Assembly (NCBI GenBank): GCA_026210745.1
Contig: CP110631.1
Coordinates: forward strand, 5,270,001-5,334,000
Length of the DNA: 64,000 nucleotides
Direction of reading: 5' to 3'
Source of the DNA: Exobasidium rhododendri
Lineage: Eukaryota; Basidiomycota; Exobasidiomycetes; Exobasidiales; Exobasidiaceae
Under the pieces are notes generated by a model that saw nothing but the letters and a program-made list of their open reading frames with translations, did no database searches and was not told where the DNA came from. Positions 32,722-44,095 of the stretch are shown here, one piece after another (the stretch's first letter is position 1; each line of letters starts with the position of its first letter). A program made the position numbers and the translations under genes.

Positions 32722-35324
32722 GGGCGCGCGCTGAAAGGGGGGGAGAAGGGCCGGGAGATACCACTCATTGTTCATATCATACATACATCTTCCATGTCAC
32801 ATACATTATCATATCAGTTTTTCATAGAGTAGTCATAGGGGGGAATAGTCACAGAGGGGAAATGCAATACTGAGCATATCTCGTCTATCTGTTGCCCGAC
32901 ATCCTTGGCAAGTGTGAACGATGCCTTCCTGCGTGATGAGGGAGGATCATGGCTGCATTCAGAAGGAACGACACCTGCTAGAGCCTGGTCGTGTAGAGTA
33001 GGGAACGCGCTTGCTTGTACGACGACCGCTGCGGATGACGCGAGGCCCTACCAGCGTCTCATTTTATGTCCTGTTTTCACCATGGAAATTAGTGGAGTGC
33101 ACTGGTCTCGTCTCGTGATGGTGGGGGAGTGTACCTACTCCGCCATACTCGAAGCACATCGGAAGATTCTCCTGGGACATCGATGTAGCCATCAATCTCG
33201 GGAAAGGCAGAGGCCAGGAAGCATTTGTACAGACCCCAACTGAGGGTCGCTACTGCTGCTCTAATCTCATCGTAATTGTCGTCTCCATTTGATCGTCTCA
33301 TTTGCAATTGAACGGTCGCTTTTGCCAAGTCGATGACAGTTATCTTCTCGATGAAGACAATATCTTCTCTCTATTCAGCAACACATTCGAAGCCCACTTC
33401 GTCAACACCTTGTATGCGCGCAAAATAAACTTGCGATTACTATCCGTCCCACGTCTCCCAATCTTGCTTCACTGATGCATGTGGCTCTGACGTGAAACAA
33501 TGGTCCACGACAGGTAAGAGGAAGGAAAGCATTCGTCACAGTCGTTTGTCCGAGACGGAGACGAAGAAGCACGGAACCTGCGCATGGAGAAGATATTTCG
33601 CAACTCAGTGAGATGGCCCTGAGGAAGTCTTTCAGAGTGCGCTACTGCGAAGAAAATGAGTGGCAATTGGCAAATTGCAAGCGCTGTATTGACGTTGCCT
33701 CAGCGCCATCTTCCGCACGTTTGGCAGTGCCGACTGATTCTTGTCCTTACAAAACACTAGTGCGAGCTCTTGCAACAATGCTTCCAACGAGTGCATCTTC
33801 TTCTCCATGCGAGCAGGGAAAACAAGTTGCGTCAAAGAGTCTGCAGGGCGGAGAAGCGATGTCCTTCATCCAGCTTCCACGAAAGGGTCCCTGGATGAGA
33901 CCTACCTTGCCGGACAAATCACCGCATTCAACTTATGAGACGAGCACCTTGCATCGGCCTGGAAGAAGATGACGGAGCTGCGAGAGGTAGACGGCTTCCT
34001 CAAGCGTACCATGTCAGACTAGAGAAACGCATGCCCGAGTCCGATCTCAACTACGCCCTTGTACCTGATCTACAAGGCTACTCGAGAAAGTTGGTAGAAC
34101 ACAATCAGATTTTTAAGGGCTGCAAGTAGCTCGACTTTCCTGCCATTTGACATCACAGAGAATCATACATTCGTGTACAACAATCACATTGCAGAAGTAT
34201 TTGAGAGGAGAAGCAACCGTGATCACACAATCTACTATCGTGACAGCGCCGAGAGCAAGAAGATTGGATGATGACTGCCTATAGATACTTGTAGACGATC
34301 GCGCTGGCAGAAGATGCAGAGATGTAGCTCCTTCTGTAGACCAGACTGTCCCCGATGCACTATAACACAGAGCAAAGGGAGGGAGCCCGCATGTACACAC
34401 CATGGAGCTCTTTCAGCACGCCAAGCTTCGAATGATCTCCCTCCCACTGATCCTCGCACGCGCGTGGGCCTCTTCCATCCTTCCTATCTGATTACTTACT
34501 GCCTGCTCCCCTCCCCTCTGATATCAATATCCCGCCTAGCCGTCGAATTAAGGTTGGGTCCCTACGCGTCTACGCCGGATGCGCTCTGCAACGGGAAGAG
34601 ATCGACACGTCCTAAATTGCGCAGAAATGATATGTTGCTTTGCCTTTTAGACGCGCAGAACGAAGGCGCATATCAGAATCGGTACTGGAGCAGCGCGTTT
34701 ACTTCGAATACTAACGGCAAGAACAATAGCGAAGAAAGAAAAAGACATTCCTGTCGCGTCACTTAACCAATTCTCGACAGCAAATACAACAATTAGAGTT
34801 CCACTAATCGAAATCCGTCTCTACTTCGCTAATCGGAATGCAATCTTCATAGCTCGCTCGTCCCCAAAACGAAGGGCCGGAAGCGATCAAGGGAAGCCCT
34901 TTTACAACCTTTTGACTTGTGTATGGGACATGGTCAGGAAGCAATTTCCGCTTTGCTGGGATATACACACACACTCTCCAAGACATTCTTAGTGGGAAAT
35001 GCAAACGAGAGTTACATGCCCTGATCTGCGCCAGACGGGATCCGTTGGGATGGCTTGGCCCGGACTTTCTTTTTTTTTTTCCTTTTGGTCTTGGCCACCC
35101 GATATAAGTAACAATCGAGCAGGGTTATGCGCCGATAAGTTGCAGTACACACTTCTGAGATACTTGCCATTGTACAGTCTGAAACGACGCTCTTTCCTTT
35201 CTCCCCACATCGCTCACCTCGCTCACACTACGCACATCACTCCACCTCGTCACGACCGCCGCTGCAGCCACTACTTCATCCTCGCCTCGTCCAACTCTAG
35301 CTACAATCATATAATCGTCTCGAC
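32722..35324. other. Intergenic, possible gene remnant
   Basis: The largest gene-poor stretch inside the block, about 2.6 kb. Some frames look protein-like but do not form a gene. A minus-strand frame near 33089-33355 reads SAFPEIDGYIDVPGESSDVL, and one near 33660-33835 reads MEKKMHSLEALLQELALVF. On the plus strand, DEHLASAWKKMTELREVDGF near 33940-34000 is followed by another frame reading LEKRMPESDLNYALVPDLQG. These may be remnants of a decayed host gene or chance. From 34130 to 35300 I see only a pyrimidine-rich promoter. Confidence 0.35.
35103..35108 (+). promoter_or_regulatory. Candidate TATA box (TATAAG)
   Basis: GATATAAGTAAC lies about 220 bases before the ATG of transporter 2, followed by a CT-rich leader. 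Evidence is sequence match and position only. Confidence 0.3.
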
Positions 35325-36591
35325 ATGGTCGTGCTCGGCGGTACTGCTCTCGTGATCATATTCCTGACGCTGCAAAGGAGTGCGGCATCGGTCATCCTCC
35401 ATGAAGCTGGCTCGAGAGTAGCCTACTCCACTGCCCTAGCCGTGCTACTGGGCGAATTGCTCAAACAAGTGATCAGTGCAATTGTGCTGGTCGTGCAACT
35501 GCAGCTCACGCCTCCGAATGAAGAGACGGAACTTCTCATGACGGAAAGGGGCGACGAATCCAGTGACTCCGACTCGGACGTGGAGCAGGCAGCAGTAAAG
35601 TACACAAGGAAGAGCGGCGGCGCACTCGCTGGTCAGAAGGAGGTGTTTAGGGAGATCGCGAGCCGGGTCATTTCACGGAAGGGCCTCGTCCTCTTGATCC
35701 CCGCCAGTCTATACGTCGTGCAGAACAACCTGACGCTGTACTCGTCTGCTAAGCTGAGCCCAAGCATATACCAGGTCAGTCAGTCGTTGTCATGTATACT
35801 ACAGGCTTATTGGCAGCCTTTGCTGATGATACTTTCTTTTTGGGTTGGTGGAACAGGCTCTCTGGCAGCTTCGCCTGATCCCCACTGTATATCTTTCTCA
35901 AGTGATCCTTGGCAAGTGCATCGACCGACGACGATGGGCAATGCTCCTGGGCATTCTGATCGGAATCATCGTCATCCAGACATCGCAAAGCATTCACATT
36001 CCACACCCACACGTTGCCGCCATCGCCACTCGCGCACTGCATGTGACAAAGGCAGCCGTCTCGCTCGCAGGACCTATCATCATCTTGATGGGGGCGGCGT
36101 GCTGTGCTGCGCTTGCCGGCGTACTGCTCGAGAAGACTGTCGTGGCAGAAGACAACAATCTCTGGGTCACCAACATCCACCTCAGCACGTTCAGCATCAT
36201 CCCCTGCGTTTTCCTCATCGGCATTGAGATGAAAAATGCCAACAGTGCATGGGAGCCCTTCAAAGCGTTCTCGGAAAGCTTGTGGCCGTGGTCAGCGGTG
36301 ATGGTGAACATCTCCGGCGGTCTATTGGTCGCAATCACGACCAAGTACGCCGGCAGCATTGCAAACATCATGTCCGGCATTGCATCGATTGCCATCACCC
36401 ACCTATTCGAGACAATCACCAGCACGGAGAACACTTTTGAGTGGGAAGGGCAGTCGGTCTTTGCCGTGGGACTCGTCATCGTCGCAGTCTGCACATACTT
36501 GTACTACACCATGGGTCAACAGGCAAAGAGGGTGACGCTGCCCGTAGAAGAGGCTCCCTTGGAAGGGGAAGCGGAGAAGGGTCTTTTGTAA
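35325..36591 (+). CDS. Nucleotide-sugar transporter 2 (SLC35A type)
   Basis: Two exons (35325-35774, 35857-36591) joined in phase 0 give 394 residues. The donor is GTCAGT and the acceptor GGAACAG. Family signs are VLIPASLYVVQNNLTLYSSAKLS just before the intron, ALWQLRLIPTVYLSQVILGK after it, and VMVNISGGLLVAITTKYAGS near the end. The usual YQLKILTTALFS motif is modified (YQALWQLRLIPTVYLSQ), so the substrate may differ from transporter 1. The segment between the second and third membrane helices carries an acidic Ser/Asp cluster (SSDSDSDVEQ). It sits between the two DUF3405 genes. Confidence 0.9.
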
Positions 36592-37220
36592 GAGTATAGA
36601 GATAGAGCAAGATCGACGACAACTGCATGAATACGATACCCCCTTTTCATCATATCGTGCCCCATACTGTGACGCCGAGATCAGCTTGTGGTGCTGTGTG
36701 CCTCCATCTCCCCATCGCCTCGAACGGCGTCCCACGGGCAGTCATCGCTACTTTGTGCTCGTCTTCCTCCAGTGCGTGCCTCATGAGATGCGCCTGGTAA
36801 ACTCCGACATGCCTCCTTTGTGCCCTTGACCTGTCGCTTTCTATCAGAGAATCTTCGATAGCGAGGTTAGTATCCCCCTGTCCCTTTCCGTGGGTCCTCG
36901 TCAGTGCCAAGGGCCTCTTGCGGATTCCGAGAGACGCAAGAGCGTAACGCGGCGTACAATATGCAGGAACCTAGACAAGGTACCAAAATTCTTAAGCTCA
37001 CATACAACAATTCCCCCCTGCGCGACTGTATCCGCGACGAAGCCAACGTCAGTTTCGGACCTCGAACGAATAGAAGTTTAGACATTGCAGATGCAGCACA
37101 GGCCTCTCGATGCGACTTGGGGGATGGAAAACGTCAACATGTGTGTGACTATATGCTTCTCTCCTTTCATTCATTCTCACTCGCATTCGATGCCATGGCC
37201 GTATCACTACGTACGAGGCT
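36592..37220. other. Intergenic, no supported gene
   Basis: About 630 bases between transporter 2 and the second DUF3405 gene; nothing recognisable. Confidence 0.5.
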
Positions 37221-39356
37221 ATGAGGGGTGACGCCATGCATGCGCGGGGTGTGTCCTGCGACCTCGAGAGGCCACCGCCCGCCTACAAGTCAAGGCAGAT
37301 GTGTTGGAGCTTGGAAGCAAAGGTACCAGCATCACGTCGAGGACGGCTTAAACTCATACTGTTATTATGGGGTGCCTGCGTCGTCTCTACTGTGCTCTTG
37401 GCTCGTCAAACGGGAATGCTAGACTGGCACCTTCCCATGTGAGTGCTGGAGAGCAGTACAAAAACATACTTTGCCGCTGAGACCTTTGTGTGAGTCGATG
37501 AAGTCAAAGCAGCTGTCCTCCACAGTCAAAGGCACCCCTCGCATCTTCAGTCACCACCACCACAGAACACGTCTGGTCGTTTCAGGATGACCTTCCCTCG
37601 GATTTCAAGACCTGCCAAGCGCACCGATCAAAGCTAAATGCAATCAAGATCACGTCGGACACCAAGGCTGACCACCTCTCTGCTGCTGTTGGCAACCCGG
37701 ACTTTTTCCCCAAGACCTGCTTGACATACCACGACAGATTCGGCGCATACACGAATGCCGCTCTAGGAATACAAGCCGGGGATTATGAGGATAGGGTGGA
37801 TCCTCTTCTCGGGCCGAAGAAGCCTGCATTCTACAGCCAAGCGGACTGGGCAGCACACCTCCGCGAGAGGAACAGGCGCATGAATGCTGGACTTAGTAAG
37901 AAGGCACTCTCATCACTTCCAAATTGGAAGGCCCTGAATGACGGATGTGGACTAGACGCCTCGGCCGCTCGACCTTTGCAGAGCACCGCTCTCCTTGTGC
38001 GCCTGTACGAAGGATATGTCTTGGTGCGTTGCAGTTCCATCCTCTTATAGCAGCAGTCCAGCTGAACTCTTGTCTCTTCTCTCTCTTCCAGACACACGAT
38101 CAAGTCCTCAACCTTCGAGCACTGATGACGGAGGCGGCCATCAATCACCCCGAGGACGGGATCCACATCCGTCTCCTGATAGAGCTGAAGACGACCAAGG
38201 CAGCTCTCCTATCGAGGACCCTTCAGAGAGGCGTCCTGGAGCCTATGATGCCCCGCGAGTTCTGGGGCCTGGCGACGTTCTGGACGGAAGACTTGGTGCG
38301 GGCACTGCTTCCCAATATTGCGCCGATCGTCGTCGACTCGTGAGTGTGTCGTTCGTGAGGGGCGAACATCAGCCCATAAAGAAAGGCAGCACTGACCGAA
38401 CCTATATTGCAAAAGATTCGAGGGGATGTGTGTCCTGCCCGAGCAGATCTTCTCGTACTTCCACCCAGAGTACGACTTTGTGTACCACTGGGAGGCAGAC
38501 GTGCGTTTCCTTGGCGACTACGGCTTGTTCTTCCGGGCAGCGCATGGTGAGCCATTCGTCAGCACAAGCTTTTGTTCAATTGAAATGCTCACATTCAGCC
38601 TTCGTGCTCCAATAAAGCGTTCGCCGAACAGGAGCCACTCAGTGCGATGCTGAAAAAGTACCAGACCTGGCTCGTGCAAGGCTCTCCCGTCTCGGACAAC
38701 ACCTCGACAGGGTATGACTATGATGCCCATCATCAGAGCAGTCGAAATAAGCGCGTCGACCTGCTCACCTTCAACACTATCATGGACGTGAAAGGGTCTG
38801 GCTGGTACTGGACGCCCATCAAGGCCAGTGAGTAACGACGACGTACCGGCAGTGACGAGTAAGATGTCCATACTGTCTCTCACACTGTATTCGTCCAGAC
38901 TACGGGGCAGACACGCCCCTCCGCACGTCGATCGTGTCTACGGCTCGCATGAGCAGGGCCTTGCTGAAAGCCATGAGTCTCATTCTGCTGGAGAGCAACA
39001 AGTCGATCCGATGTGAGGCATGGCCAGCAACAGTAGCCCTGCATTCGCAAATGTCACCGTCCCCCGATCAGAGCTTCAACGAGCGAATAGCACAGGAACT
39101 CGGTGACGATATCCCATTCAAAGCGGTCTACTTTCCACATCCAGTCTACTTTTCCGAGCCTCACAGCCCTGCAGAGCTAGAATTGCAGCTGAACAGGCAC
39201 GACTTCCTTGGAAGCGAGGGGCTCATGACGAAGAGCACCTACTACTGGTCTTCATCATACACAGACGCCGTGTATCGGAGATGGAGACTGCGAATGGGAA
39301 ACGATGCCTGTAGAATGCCAGCCTTGCTGCACCCCGTCAAGCTGGTCGGCTACTAG
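37221..39356 (+). CDS. DUF3405-family type II membrane protein, copy 2
   Basis: Six exons (37221-37438, about 37513-38023, 38092-38339, 38416-38546, 38618-38827, 38899-39356) give 591 residues. Intron phases 2, 0, 2, 1, 1 are the same as in copy 1. The anchor lies at about 42-60 (RLKLILLLWGACVVSTVLLA). Conserved blocks are STALLVRLYEGYVL, MMPREFWGLATFW, HPEYDFVYHWEADVRFLGD and CEAWPATVALHSQMSP. Introns 3 and 4 must end in AAAG rather than the usual pyrimidine-AG to match the paralogue. Intron 1 may do so too, and its exact acceptor is uncertain. The donor of intron 2 is GTGCGT. Function is probably as for copy 1. Confidence 0.8.
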
Positions 39357-40319
39357 GGCACTCGAGGAGAGGAGCAAAAAGAAAAAAAGAAAAAGAAGGC
39401 AATCTATCTGGAAGTCGTCTTACTTGTGTATCACAGACATTACCCGGTATAGTAACCTCTCTCTGTACTACTGTACTACATGCCATCATGCCACTTTGTA
39501 TTCCATTCCTTGATATTCGAGACGTTTGTCGGAGTGCTGTAGGGCCCTGGCATCTCACCGTCCCCGTTTTCCCCTCTGCTCTGCTCTGCTGACTTGCCGC
39601 ACTCTTGAGGCGGAGAGAAGAAGCATCATCAAGGCCTATCGACACGTCGGAAAACAGGAACAACGGAAGTGCCGTAAGTATTGTTCGCGCTACGTTCGGT
39701 GGGAAGAACCAATCCCTAGACTTTTAACTCTTCCCCTACAGTACTACAATACAGTACTGGACTTCGAACGACTCTAATAAAACAAAGTACAAATAATTGT
39801 GTAAATTCAGTACTGTATTGCGACTCCCCTTCTCGATACAACCTAAAAAACATGCAAGGGGGTACCCGAAGATATTAATCATATTAAAAAAAGAATATCG
39901 GTACCACAAAGCCAAGGGACATCTAGGCTTTACATCCTTCCCGTGTTCGCGTCCGTGCATATCAGAACCAAGCTCACGGGAACAGGGCCATAGAAGGCAA
40001 CTCACGGGAGCAGGCACACAAACAACAGGGCGCACACTCACGGTGTTGACCCGAATGAACAACTAACGCAGGGTCATTCTTGAGGACTGTATTGTACGGC
40101 GCAGAATTCCTTGTTTTGCGTTCCTGCCGGGGAGGCGTGCGTCAAGCCCTGGATCGTGAAAACAAAGAAGAAGCATCCGCAAGATCTGCTGCGATTGTCT
40201 TCCACACAGCATGTCTCACATCTTCTTATAAGGCGCTCTGCTGACCCCTTTTTCTTCTTTTCTTTTGAGACACAAAGCTGAATATCCTCTCACCACCTAA
40301 GACACATCCACCCCTGGCC
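39357..40319. other. Intergenic, AT-rich in the middle
   Basis: About 960 bases. Bases 39720-39900 are AT-rich with repeats of TACTGTA. No gene supported. Confidence 0.5.
40227..40232 (+). promoter_or_regulatory. Candidate TATA box (TATAAG)
   Basis: TATAAGGC lies 93 bases upstream of the ATG of the GT17 gene, a typical spacing. Confidence 0.45.
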
Positions 40320-41549
40320 ATGTTCAAACAATTGTCTTGGAGCACGATCCGTGGAGAGAAAGACGTGATGCCCTACTCTGCTGTCATGCGCGAGGAAGAA
40401 GAGAAAGAAGAAGACGGATCAGAGGACGGATCGTTATCGGCACTGGAGCACGGTCCATTCCCTAAGCGGCCCGCACACAGACTCCGCAGCCGCCAGAGTA
40501 GACTCCTTTGCCTTGGTGGTTTGCTTGCTACCCTCGCCTTGGTCCTCCTTGTCACCTTTTACCGATCAAAGGGAGCATCATCAGCCACGACAGTCCACGA
40601 GCAGCAGCAGCAGCTCAGTACGTCTCAGCAGCCTACCGCCACGAAAAACGCAAGCTTTGTCTGCAAAACGAGGCGTCTGCCAGTGTGGAATGCGGAACAT
40701 GGTGGAGAAACAAAGCGCAAGGTCTACGATCTCTTCCTGCTGGACACTGAGCTGAACTGGCTCGAGATCCGCTTGGCAGAATTGTACGACGTGGTGGACT
40801 ACTTTATCATTGTGGAGAGCGACGTCACCTTTTCCGGCAAGTCCAAACCGTTATTCTTGCAGGACGAATGGGCTCGATTCGCTCCTTGGCACGATAAAAT
40901 TCGTCGCTTCACTCTACAGAACGTCACCTCCATCACCGATACTTGGGCACGCGAACACTTTGCTCGTAAGGCACTTCTCACGCAAGGACTCGACGCTCTT
41001 CAAGGAGAGGAAGCACCGCAGACTGACGATGTCATGCTTGTGTCTGACTTGGACGAGATTCCGCGTGCCGAGGTGGTCGAGTCGCTTCGTCTGTGTGCGA
41101 TGCCGGATATCGTCACGCTAGAGAATACGTTCTACTACTACTCCTATCAATGGCAGTCTCCTCATACGTGGTCGCTGCCCAAGGCGACGGTATACAAGGG
41201 AAAAGAGACGATTGACCCGCAGAGCTTGCGAACAGGTGATTTAGGATTCATCATCAACTACGCTGGATGGCATTGCAGCAGCTGCTTCCTCACCATCGAC
41301 CAGATGGTGCACAAGATCGAAAGCTTTTCCCATCAGGAGTTCAATAGGCCCGAATTCAAGACGCCCGAGTGGATCATCAACAGCTATCGATTCGGAATCG
41401 ACATTTTCAATCGCTCCTCGGAACATTATGAGCGCATCGACAGGAATCCAGATGTGCCGTCGTATATCGCCGCTCATCCGGATCGCTTCAAGTACCTGCT
41501 GGACCGCGACCCTCCGCATGCCAATTTCGCCAGTAATTTCTCATCGTGA
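40320..41549 (+). CDS. GT17 glycosyltransferase (MGAT3-like)
   Basis: Single exon of 409 residues. It has an acidic cytosolic tail, an anchor at about 61-80 (LLCLGGLLATLALVLLVTF), a Gln-rich stem and a GT17 domain. Hallmarks are KVYDLFLLDTELNWLEIRL at 134-152, DYFIIVESDVTFSGKSKPL, REHFARKAL, and the acidic motif SDLDEIPRAEV from 242. GT17 contains the animal enzyme that adds bisecting beta-1,4-GlcNAc to N-glycans. Fungal members are common, but their acceptors are not settled. UDP-GlcNAc would be a likely donor, consistent with the SLC35A-type transporters nearby. Confidence 0.9.
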   Translation: MFKQLSWSTIRGEKDVMPYSAVMREEEEKEEDGSEDGSLSALEHGPFPKRPAHRLRSRQSRLLCLGGLLATLALVLLVTFYRSKGASSATTVHEQQQQLSTSQQPTATKNASFVCKTRRLPVWNAEHGGETKRKVYDLFLLDTELNWLEIRLAELYDVVDYFIIVESDVTFSGKSKPLFLQDEWARFAPWHDKIRRFTLQNVTSITDTWAREHFARKALLTQGLDALQGEEAPQTDDVMLVSDLDEIPRAEVVESLRLCAMPDIVTLENTFYYYSYQWQSPHTWSLPKATVYKGKETIDPQSLRTGDLGFIINYAGWHCSSCFLTIDQMVHKIESFSHQEFNRPEFKTPEWIINSYRFGIDIFNRSSEHYERIDRNPDVPSYIAAHPDRFKYLLDRDPPHANFASNFSS

Positions 41550-42041
41550 TGCGCAAGGTGAATGGACCACCCCGCCTTCCGCGTGAGAAAAGTAGCGGAG
41601 CGCACTTTCGTCGAACCTCATATGTCGCATGGCAAGCTCGTTGCATAGCGAGCCAGTTCATTGGACACCACGTGTTTGTCTGCGCCCACGCATACCCGTA
41701 GGGCTTCTTATCGGTGGTATTGTACAGGACCCCCATAGCGGCGTTCTTTGGATCGTGTAGGAATTTGGGCGGTTTTTTATTCCTCGGCGACGTCTAGAGC
41801 GACATATGCAAGGCAAGAATGCTCCGCGTCATGCCAAGCGGTGCTTTTGCAATTGCGTGCATCAGCTAGGCGCGAGAGACAAATCGCTTCCAGTATCCGA
41901 TAAACACTGACACTTTAAGCCCGATGTAGAGACGAGAGCGCCCCTTCAATAGATGCATCCCAGCTCGAGACCTTGCCTTCGATCCTCTCCCTCACCATAC
42001 CCATCGTCTCGAGAGAAGCGATCTTGCCCTCCGCGATCAGC
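41550..42041. other. Intergenic, no supported gene
   Basis: About 490 bases. The GT90 reading frame is open upstream to 41973, but there is no ATG before 42042. Confidence 0.5.
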
Positions 42042-43883
42042 ATGCACTCGCACGATCTCAGCTTTCAAGAGGACGAGAACAAGGGATTGACAGAGTTGAG
42101 CATGGAAAACGACGACGATTTCATCAATACCACACTCTCCCACGAAAGCAGCATCTGGTCTAGAGTGCGCCACTACTACAGGGATTCCATGCTGCAGTCC
42201 AATCCGTATCAGAGTCTCAAGCTGAAAACGGCGGATGAAGGCAGGTCGACTGGTCATAGCAAGAGGCGTCCATCGAGACGATCCAAGTGGTGCTTGGCTG
42301 TTCTCTGCATACCTGTGCTCGTTATACTTGTGCAAATCCTCTCTCGCAAGAGTGTAGTAACGTCGAGCGCGATGACGTTTGATGAAAGCTACAGCAAGGG
42401 CGACTACAAAGAGGCCATGCTCTCTATCCAGCAACACATCGAAGAGGCGAAACGTACGTTTGAGCAGCTACAAAGCAGGCAGTCGAGGAGTGTGGCGGAG
42501 GCTGTTCATGCCTATAAGACCAGGTATGGACGGGATGTGCCTGCTCTGTTCGAGGAGTGGGCGCAGTATGCACTGGAGAGAGGCTCGGTGATCATGGACG
42601 ACTATGATCAGATCGAGGCAAGTCTGCTGCCCTTTCGAAGCATGACGCCGCACCAACTCAAGATGCGCATGGAAGATGTCAAGTTGATGGAAAGGGACGA
42701 CAAAAGGGTGGGCACGCTCTCGATCAGGGACACCAAGACGTATCTCACAGGACCGGGCGATCTCGTGTGGCACATGAACAACGTCCTTACCCATCTAGAC
42801 GGGGCCACGCACCTGCCCAATCTATCCGTCCTCGTCAACTTCATGGACGAGCCAAAGGTGATCGCCAGACCAGATGCACGAGACTACTCCGGCGACACTG
42901 TAAACCTGTATCGATACTCGGAAAAGGATGCATTCGATGCGATGACGCAAGCCTGCCCTGCCTCCTATGTCTCGCAGTCCACCCAATCGAGCGACCGCCC
43001 TTCCACTGATTTGTGCACACTGAAAGCGCGCGGCAGTCGGATCGAACAACAGCATGCATACCTAAGGCGGCCCGATGCAGCATACAACAAGCTTGTGCCC
43101 ATCCTTTCGATTGCTAAGTTCTCCACGCACGGCGACATTCTCATGCCTGCGTATTGCTACGGAGGAGATGCGTATCGTGCCAAGGAGGAGCATCCTCTCT
43201 CGTATCTGGAAAAGAAGCCGTCCCTGTACTGGCGTGGTTCGTCGACGGGCTTCGTGCCCACAAAGGACAATTGGAGGTATGGACACCGACAGCGCTTGAT
43301 CAAGTTTGCACGTAAGGCAGCCCAGTCTTTGTTCAGTGTGTCTGTGAATGCGCCTATGCTGGAAGAGAGTGGGATTGGAGAGCCGGTTCAAGTCAATTCC
43401 AACACGCTGCACGGCCTGCACAAGCTGGACAATTCCATGTTCAACATGTCCTTTACGAACATCATCTACTGCGACGATAAGAACAAGGACGCATGTGACG
43501 AGATGAAGGCAGCGTTGCCAGTCAGTTCCTACACAAGCAGCTCGACCGCCTTTACACATCGATACCTCATCGACATGGACGGGAACAGCATGTCTTGTCG
43601 CTTCTATCGACTCTTGGGCACCGATTCACTGGTGTTCAAGCAGACGCTCTACGGCGAATGGCACGACGATCGCATCATCCCCTGGTATCACTACATTCCC
43701 GTTAGCATGGATCTGGGAGACCTGCCAGTCTTGCTGGACTACTTTAACAACAACGAACAGGGCAAGAGGGACGGGCAGAGGATAGCCAAGCAAGGCAGGG
43801 AGTGGGTCTCCAAGGCCTTGCGGACAGAAGACGTCGTCATCTACTTTTACCGACTGCTGGTGGAGTATGCGTCGCTCTTTTAA
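42042..43883 (+). CDS. GT90 glycosyltransferase (CAP10-type), copy 1
   Basis: Single exon of 613 residues from the first ATG of a longer open frame. The anchor lies near residues 83-99 (WCLAVLCIPVLVILVQIL), preceded by a basic SKRRPSRRSK. The catalytic half shows CAP10/GT90 blocks: LYWRGSSTGF, YGHRQRLIKF, HRYLIDMDGNSMSCRFYRLL, SLVFKQTLYGEWHDD and IPWYHYIPV. GT90 enzymes include cryptococcal beta-1,2-xylosyltransferase Cxt1 and capsule protein Cap10, so a UDP-xylose donor is plausible but unproven. A second divergent GT90 lies at 49873 on the other strand with the same domain order. Confidence 0.9.
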   Translation: MHSHDLSFQEDENKGLTELSMENDDDFINTTLSHESSIWSRVRHYYRDSMLQSNPYQSLKLKTADEGRSTGHSKRRPSRRSKWCLAVLCIPVLVILVQILSRKSVVTSSAMTFDESYSKGDYKEAMLSIQQHIEEAKRTFEQLQSRQSRSVAEAVHAYKTRYGRDVPALFEEWAQYALERGSVIMDDYDQIEASLLPFRSMTPHQLKMRMEDVKLMERDDKRVGTLSIRDTKTYLTGPGDLVWHMNNVLTHLDGATHLPNLSVLVNFMDEPKVIARPDARDYSGDTVNLYRYSEKDAFDAMTQACPASYVSQSTQSSDRPSTDLCTLKARGSRIEQQHAYLRRPDAAYNKLVPILSIAKFSTHGDILMPAYCYGGDAYRAKEEHPLSYLEKKPSLYWRGSSTGFVPTKDNWRYGHRQRLIKFARKAAQSLFSVSVNAPMLEESGIGEPVQVNSNTLHGLHKLDNSMFNMSFTNIIYCDDKNKDACDEMKAALPVSSYTSSSTAFTHRYLIDMDGNSMSCRFYRLLGTDSLVFKQTLYGEWHDDRIIPWYHYIPVSMDLGDLPVLLDYFNNNEQGKRDGQRIAKQGREWVSKALRTEDVVIYFYRLLVEYASLF

Positions 43884-44095
43884 ATAGCCGATTCTCCCAT
43901 TGCCAACATACTATACCACCATTGTACTCTATTCGTTGACACTCTTTTTAAAGCGACTAGTTGCACTCTAACACAATGATACCACTCTGCCTGAATATAT
44001 TTATTGGTCCGTATAAGTAGTGATACAGATGACAGACTTTCCAGAAGAATCAGACATTGCTCTTACACGCAGGCATCGGTGTTTTCCTGTAATCA

